From: an uncultured Steroidobacteraceae bacterium
GTDB taxonomy: Bacteria; Pseudomonadota; Gammaproteobacteria; Steroidobacterales; Steroidobacteraceae
Assembly (NCBI GenBank): GCA_955652795.1
Contig: CATPBQ010000022.1
Span: forward strand, 1-9,909
Reading direction: 5' to 3'
DNA: 9,909 bases
The notes beneath the pieces are model-generated. The model was not told where the DNA came from. It did not search any database and worked only from the letters and a program-made list of their open reading frames with translations. Both the position numbers and the translations under genes were made by a program. Positions within the stretch are counted from its first letter, which is position 1, and each line of letters starts with the position of its first letter. Positions 7,112-9,909 of this stretch are shown here, piece after piece.

Positions 7112-7513
7112 TCAGAGGGCCGCCGTGCCGTGCGCTGAGTAGACTGTGACCTCACCTGAAAGTTCAGCATGCGTCGGCGGGAGTGCCGGTTGCTGTGACG
7201 AGAATAGCGCCGACCCGCCTTGCATAGCGACATAAGTCCGAATCGCCCCCGCCAGGCGCGCCAATTGGGGGGCCGGTGGGGTGTTTTCACCCAGCAGGTA
7301 CTGCGCCAGCAGGGGGTCAGGCAGCGCCAGCAGCTCTTCGAGTGCCCCCCGCTCCTGGGGCGAGGCGTGCGCCAGAGCGTCACGCGCGAAACGCTCGAGC
7401 ATCACATCCAGCTCCTTCATTCCCCGGCGGCAACGCCACAGCAAGCGCCGTGCCTGCGCGTCCAGCGCCGCGGCGGGGGTTGCACTCACGGGGTGGCTCG
7501 GGGCGACACGCAT
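7112..7513 (-). CDS. sdhE: Succinate dehydrogenase assembly factor SdhE, C-terminally extended
   Basis: SdhE (YgfY/CptB) promotes covalent attachment of FAD to SdhA. The diagnostic motif RGMKELD is at residues 30-36, within LLWRCRRGMKELDVML. It is followed by the helical fold expected for the family (LEELLALPDPLLAQYLLGE at about 58-76, then LARLAGAIRTYV at 84-95). The protein has 133 residues, against about 88 in E. coli. About 17 extra residues precede the domain and about 38 follow it, and the tail looks unstructured (Ser, Pro, Gly, Thr). The ATG at 7513 shares its A with the sdhB stop (TGATG), which supports this start over an upstream ATG at 7585 that lies within sdhB. Location directly after sdhAB fits its role. 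The tail region also carries the proposed rpoE promoter. Confidence 0.92.
   Translation of the reverse strand: MRVAPSHPVSATPAAALDAQARRLLWRCRRGMKELDVMLERFARDALAHASPQERGALEELLALPDPLLAQYLLGENTPPAPQLARLAGAIRTYVAMQGGSALFSSQQPALPPTHAELSGEVTVYSAHGTAAL
7139..7165 (-). promoter_or_regulatory. Candidate sigma-E autoregulatory promoter of rpoE
   Basis: On the minus strand, GAACTT (7165-7160) is followed after exactly 16 bases by TCTAC (7143-7139). Sigma-E/AlgU promoters are known as GAACTT-N16-TCTRA, so the -35 is perfect and the -10 differs from TCTAA only at its last base. The predicted start is near 7133, giving a leader of about 40 bases before the rpoE ATG. The site lies within sdhE coding DNA; GAA CTT are codons 117 and 118. 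Position just upstream of rpoE matches the known self-activated promoter in E. coli and Pseudomonas. Confidence 0.7.
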
Positions 7514-8295
7514 CAGCTGTGGCGCTCCACCAGCATCTTCTTGATCTCGGCAATCGCCCGGGCGGGGTTCAGATCCTTCGGGCACACATCGGTGCAGTTC
7601 ATGATCGTATGGCAGCGGTATAGCCGGAAGGGGTCCTCCAGCTCATCCAGCCGCTCGCCGGTCGCCTCGTCGCGGCTGTCGATGATCCAGCGGTAAGCGG
7701 CGAGCAGTGCCGCAGGACCCAGGAAGCGCTCGCTGTTCCACCAATAGCTCGGGCAGGCGGTCGAGCAGCACGCGCACAGGATGCACGCCGCGGGACGGTC
7801 GATCCGCTCCTGCTCCTCTTTTGATTGCAGCCGCTCCCGATCCGCAGACACCGGCGTGCGCGTCTGCAGCCAGGGCTTCACGGAGGCGTACTGCGCGTAG
7901 AAGTTGGTGAGGTCCGGAACCAGGTCCTTCACCACCGGCAGATGCGGCAGCGGGTAGATGCGGATCTCGGCAGCCAGGTCCCGCGTGGCCGTGGTGCAGG
8001 CGAGGCAGTTGACGCCGTTGATGTTCATGGCGCACGAGCCGCAGATGCCCTCGCGGCACGAGCGGCGGAACGTAAGCGAGGAGTCGATGGCGGCTTTGAT
8101 CTGGATCAGGGCATCGAGCACCATCGGACCGCAGCTTCTGGCTTCGAGCTCGAAAGTGTCCAGGCGCGGGTTGCTGCCTGCGTCCGGATTGAAGCGATAG
8201 ATGCGCAACGTGCGCACCGCGCGCGTACCCGGGGGCGCTGCGTACGTGATGCCCTTCACGATGCGAGAGTTGGCAGGCAGGCGGAATTCGGCCAT
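7513..8295 (-). CDS. sdhB: Succinate dehydrogenase iron-sulfur subunit
   Basis: SdhB carries electrons from the flavin of SdhA to quinone through three iron-sulfur clusters at the cytoplasmic face of the inner membrane. At 260 residues it is slightly longer than E. coli SdhB (238), mainly at the N-terminus. The 2Fe-2S ligands are C80, C85, C88 and C100 (CREGICGSC ... C). The 4Fe-4S motif CILCACCSTACP (171-182) supplies C171, C174 and C177; C181, C228 and C234 should bind the 3Fe-4S cluster, while C238 (CTDVCPKDLNP) completes the 4Fe-4S set. W186 in PSYWWN matches the quinone-site tryptophan. The ATG at 8295 is preferred over an adjacent GTG at 8298 because AGGA lies 5 bases upstream of the ATG. 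It follows sdhA by 9 bases and overlaps sdhE by one. Confidence 0.97.
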   Translation of the reverse strand: MAEFRLPANSRIVKGITYAAPPGTRAVRTLRIYRFNPDAGSNPRLDTFELEARSCGPMVLDALIQIKAAIDSSLTFRRSCREGICGSCAMNINGVNCLACTTATRDLAAEIRIYPLPHLPVVKDLVPDLTNFYAQYASVKPWLQTRTPVSADRERLQSKEEQERIDRPAACILCACCSTACPSYWWNSERFLGPAALLAAYRWIIDSRDEATGERLDELEDPFRLYRCHTIMNCTDVCPKDLNPARAIAEIKKMLVERHS

Positions 8296-8304
8296 CACAG
8301 TCCT

Positions 8305-9909
8305 TCAGTAGGTGCGCGCCTTGGGCGGAATCGACTCGACGTCGCCCGTCAGGGTGTTCAGATGCACCGGGCGATAGTCAAAGCGGGCACGCTGCGGCCC
8401 CTCGACCCACACCAGCGTGTGCTTGAGCCAGTTGCGGTCGTCGCGCTGCGGGAAATCCTCGCGGGCGTGCGCGCCGCGGCTCTCGGTGCGATTCGCCGCC
8501 GAGTGGATGGTGGCCGTGGCCTGCAGCAGCAGGTTCTCGAGCTCGAACGTCTCGATGAGATCGGTGTTCCAGATGAGCGAGCGGTCGGTGATGCGTACCT
8601 CGGCAAAGGATGCGAAAGTCGCCCCGATCCTTTCGATCCCCTGCGCGAGGCTCTCGCCGCTGCGAAATACCGCGGCGTCCAGCTGCATGGCCTTCTGCAT
8701 CTCCACGCGGATCGCAGCGGTTGCGCGCGCACCGTTGGCGTTGCGCAGGCGATCGAGCCGCGCTATTGCCGGCTGCCCCGCATCCGCGGCCAGGGGAGGA
8801 TGGCGACTGCCGGGTTTGACGGTTTCGGCACAGCGCCGCGCCGCCTCGCGCCCGAAGATCACCAGATCCAGCAACGAGTTGCTGCCCAAGCGATTGGCGC
8901 CGTGCACCGACACGCAGGCCGCTTCCCCTACCGCCATGAGCCCGGGGACGATGCTGTCCGGATCGCCGTCCTTCGGCCGCACCACTTCGCCACGGTAGTT
9001 GCAGGGGATGCCTCCCATGTTGTAGTGCACGGTCGGCTGCACCGGAATGGGCTCGCGGGTGACGTCGACGCCGGCGAATATGCGCGCCGTCTCCGCGATT
9101 CCGGGCAGGCGTTCGTGAATGACACCGGCCCCCAGGTGCTCGAGGTGCAGATCAATGTGATCGTGCTCGGCGCCGACGCCGCGCCCCTCGCGCACCTCCA
9201 CCGTCATGGCCCGGCTCACGACGTCGCGCGAGGCGAGATCCTTGGCGTTGGGCGCATAGCGCTCCATGAAGCGCTCGCCCTTGGAGTTGGTGAGATAGCC
9301 GCCCTCGCCACGCGCCCCTTCGGTGATCAGGCATCCCGCGCCGTAGATGCCGGTGGGGTGAAACTGCACGAACTCCATGTCCTGCAGCGGCAGGCCGGCG
9401 CGCAGCACCATGGCATTGCCGTCGCCGGTGCAGGAGTGCGCCGAGGTACACGAGAAATAAGTGCGCCCGTACCCGCCGGTGGCGAGGATGGTCGCGTGCG
9501 CGCGGAAGCGGTGCAACGTGCCCTCGGTAAGATCGAGCGCCACCACCCCGCGGCACACGCCATCCTGCATGATGAGATCGATCGCGAAGTACTCAATGAA
9601 GAAGGTCGCAGCGTGGCGGATCGACTGCTGATACAGGGCGTGCAGCATCGCATGTCCGGTGCGGTCCGCCGCGGCGCAGGTGCGCTGCGCGATGCCCTTG
9701 CCGAAGTGCGTCGTCATGCCGCCGAATGGACGCTGGTAGATGCGGCCGGCTTCGGTGCGCGAGAACGGCACGCCGTAATGCTCCAGCTCGATCACCGCCG
9801 CGGGCGCCTCCTTGCACATCAGCTCGATCGCGTCCTGGTCGCCGAGCCAATCCGAGCCCTTGACGGTGTCGTACATGTGCCAGCGCCAGTCGTCCTCGCC
9901 CATATTGCC
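8305..9909 (-). CDS. sdhA: Succinate dehydrogenase flavoprotein subunit, 5' end outside window
   Basis: SdhA oxidises succinate to fumarate using covalent FAD. The window holds 534 codons to a TGA stop; the family has about 590, so some 55-60 N-terminal residues, including the FAD dinucleotide-binding GxGxxG and the flavin-linked histidine, are missing. The frame enters with GN and then MGEDDWRWHMYDTVKGSDWL; the ATG at 9901-9903 is internal, not the start. Visible family motifs are YQRPFGG, AADRTGHAMLH, ATGGYGR, QFHPTG (9349-9366), ITEGARGEGGY, RFMERYAPNAKDLASRDVVSR (active-site arginine region), HYNMGGIP (near 9005-9030), SVHGANRLGSNSLLDLVIFGR and RTESRGAHAREDFPQRDD. The C-terminus ends PPKARTY. 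sdhC and sdhD are not in the window and would be expected upstream, beyond 9909. Confidence 0.97.
   Translation of the reverse strand, partial: GNMGEDDWRWHMYDTVKGSDWLGDQDAIELMCKEAPAAVIELEHYGVPFSRTEAGRIYQRPFGGMTTHFGKGIAQRTCAAADRTGHAMLHALYQQSIRHAATFFIEYFAIDLIMQDGVCRGVVALDLTEGTLHRFRAHATILATGGYGRTYFSCTSAHSCTGDGNAMVLRAGLPLQDMEFVQFHPTGIYGAGCLITEGARGEGGYLTNSKGERFMERYAPNAKDLASRDVVSRAMTVEVREGRGVGAEHDHIDLHLEHLGAGVIHERLPGIAETARIFAGVDVTREPIPVQPTVHYNMGGIPCNYRGEVVRPKDGDPDSIVPGLMAVGEAACVSVHGANRLGSNSLLDLVIFGREAARRCAETVKPGSRHPPLAADAGQPAIARLDRLRNANGARATAAIRVEMQKAMQLDAAVFRSGESLAQGIERIGATFASFAEVRITDRSLIWNTDLIETFELENLLLQATATIHSAANRTESRGAHAREDFPQRDDRNWLKHTLVWVEGPQRARFDYRPVHLNTLTGDVESIPPKARTY

Noticed and set aside
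7112..7116. TCTGA just upstream of rpoE as a sigma-E -10 element
   Set aside because: The bases 16 upstream read TCAGCG, not GAACTT, and the TGA is simply the sdhE stop codon. The GAACTT/TCTAC pair further upstream fits much better.
7514..7585. Upstream ATG at 7585 as the sdhE start
   Set aside because: It would place 24 codons inside sdhB. The TGATG junction at 7511-7515 gives a normal coupled start.

Overview
The window is a GC-rich stretch of a proteobacterial chromosome. All supported genes lie on the minus strand, so transcription runs from high to low coordinates. Gene content and protein sequence point to a Gammaproteobacterium, with a Betaproteobacterium as the less likely alternative. 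The evidence is an AlgU/RpoE-like sigma factor with RseA and RseB partners, SdhE behind sdhAB, a DUF4845 protein between lepB and rnc, and the lepA-lepB-rnc-era order. The genus cannot be named from sequence alone. Both window edges cut genes: sdhA lacks its 5' end and era lacks its 3' end.

In transcription order the layout is: sdhA (partial), sdhB, sdhE, then the envelope-stress module rpoE-rseA-rseB, a small glutaredoxin-like gene, lepA (EF4), lepB (signal peptidase I), a DUF4845 membrane protein, rnc (RNase III) and era (partial). Spacing is very tight throughout. sdhB/sdhE share one base, rpoE/rseA and rnc/era overlap by four bases, rseA/rseB overlap by about 23, and rseB/grx are 3 bases apart. 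The largest gap is 92 bases, upstream of lepA. No stretch over 300 bases lacks a gene, and I saw no convincing intrinsic terminator, tRNA, rRNA, IS element or CRISPR array.

Functionally there are three blocks. The first makes and assembles succinate dehydrogenase: SdhA, SdhB and the flavinylation factor SdhE. The second senses and answers envelope stress through sigma-E, its membrane anti-sigma factor and the periplasmic RseB. The third handles translation, protein export and RNA processing. A good match to a sigma-E promoter (GAACTT, 16-base spacer, TCTAC) lies inside the last codons of sdhE. It would let rpoE drive its own operon while still receiving read-through from the sdh genes. A TATAAT hexamer in the gap before lepA suggests a second internal start.

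This is mostly conserved core genome, and I found no wholly new system. The points most worth a second look are: an apparent tandem duplication of the two-helix membrane anchor in LepB; the extended SdhE carrying the rpoE promoter in its tail; a 30-bp triple tandem repeat just after the RseB signal peptide; and the absence of a mucD/degP protease gene after rseB.
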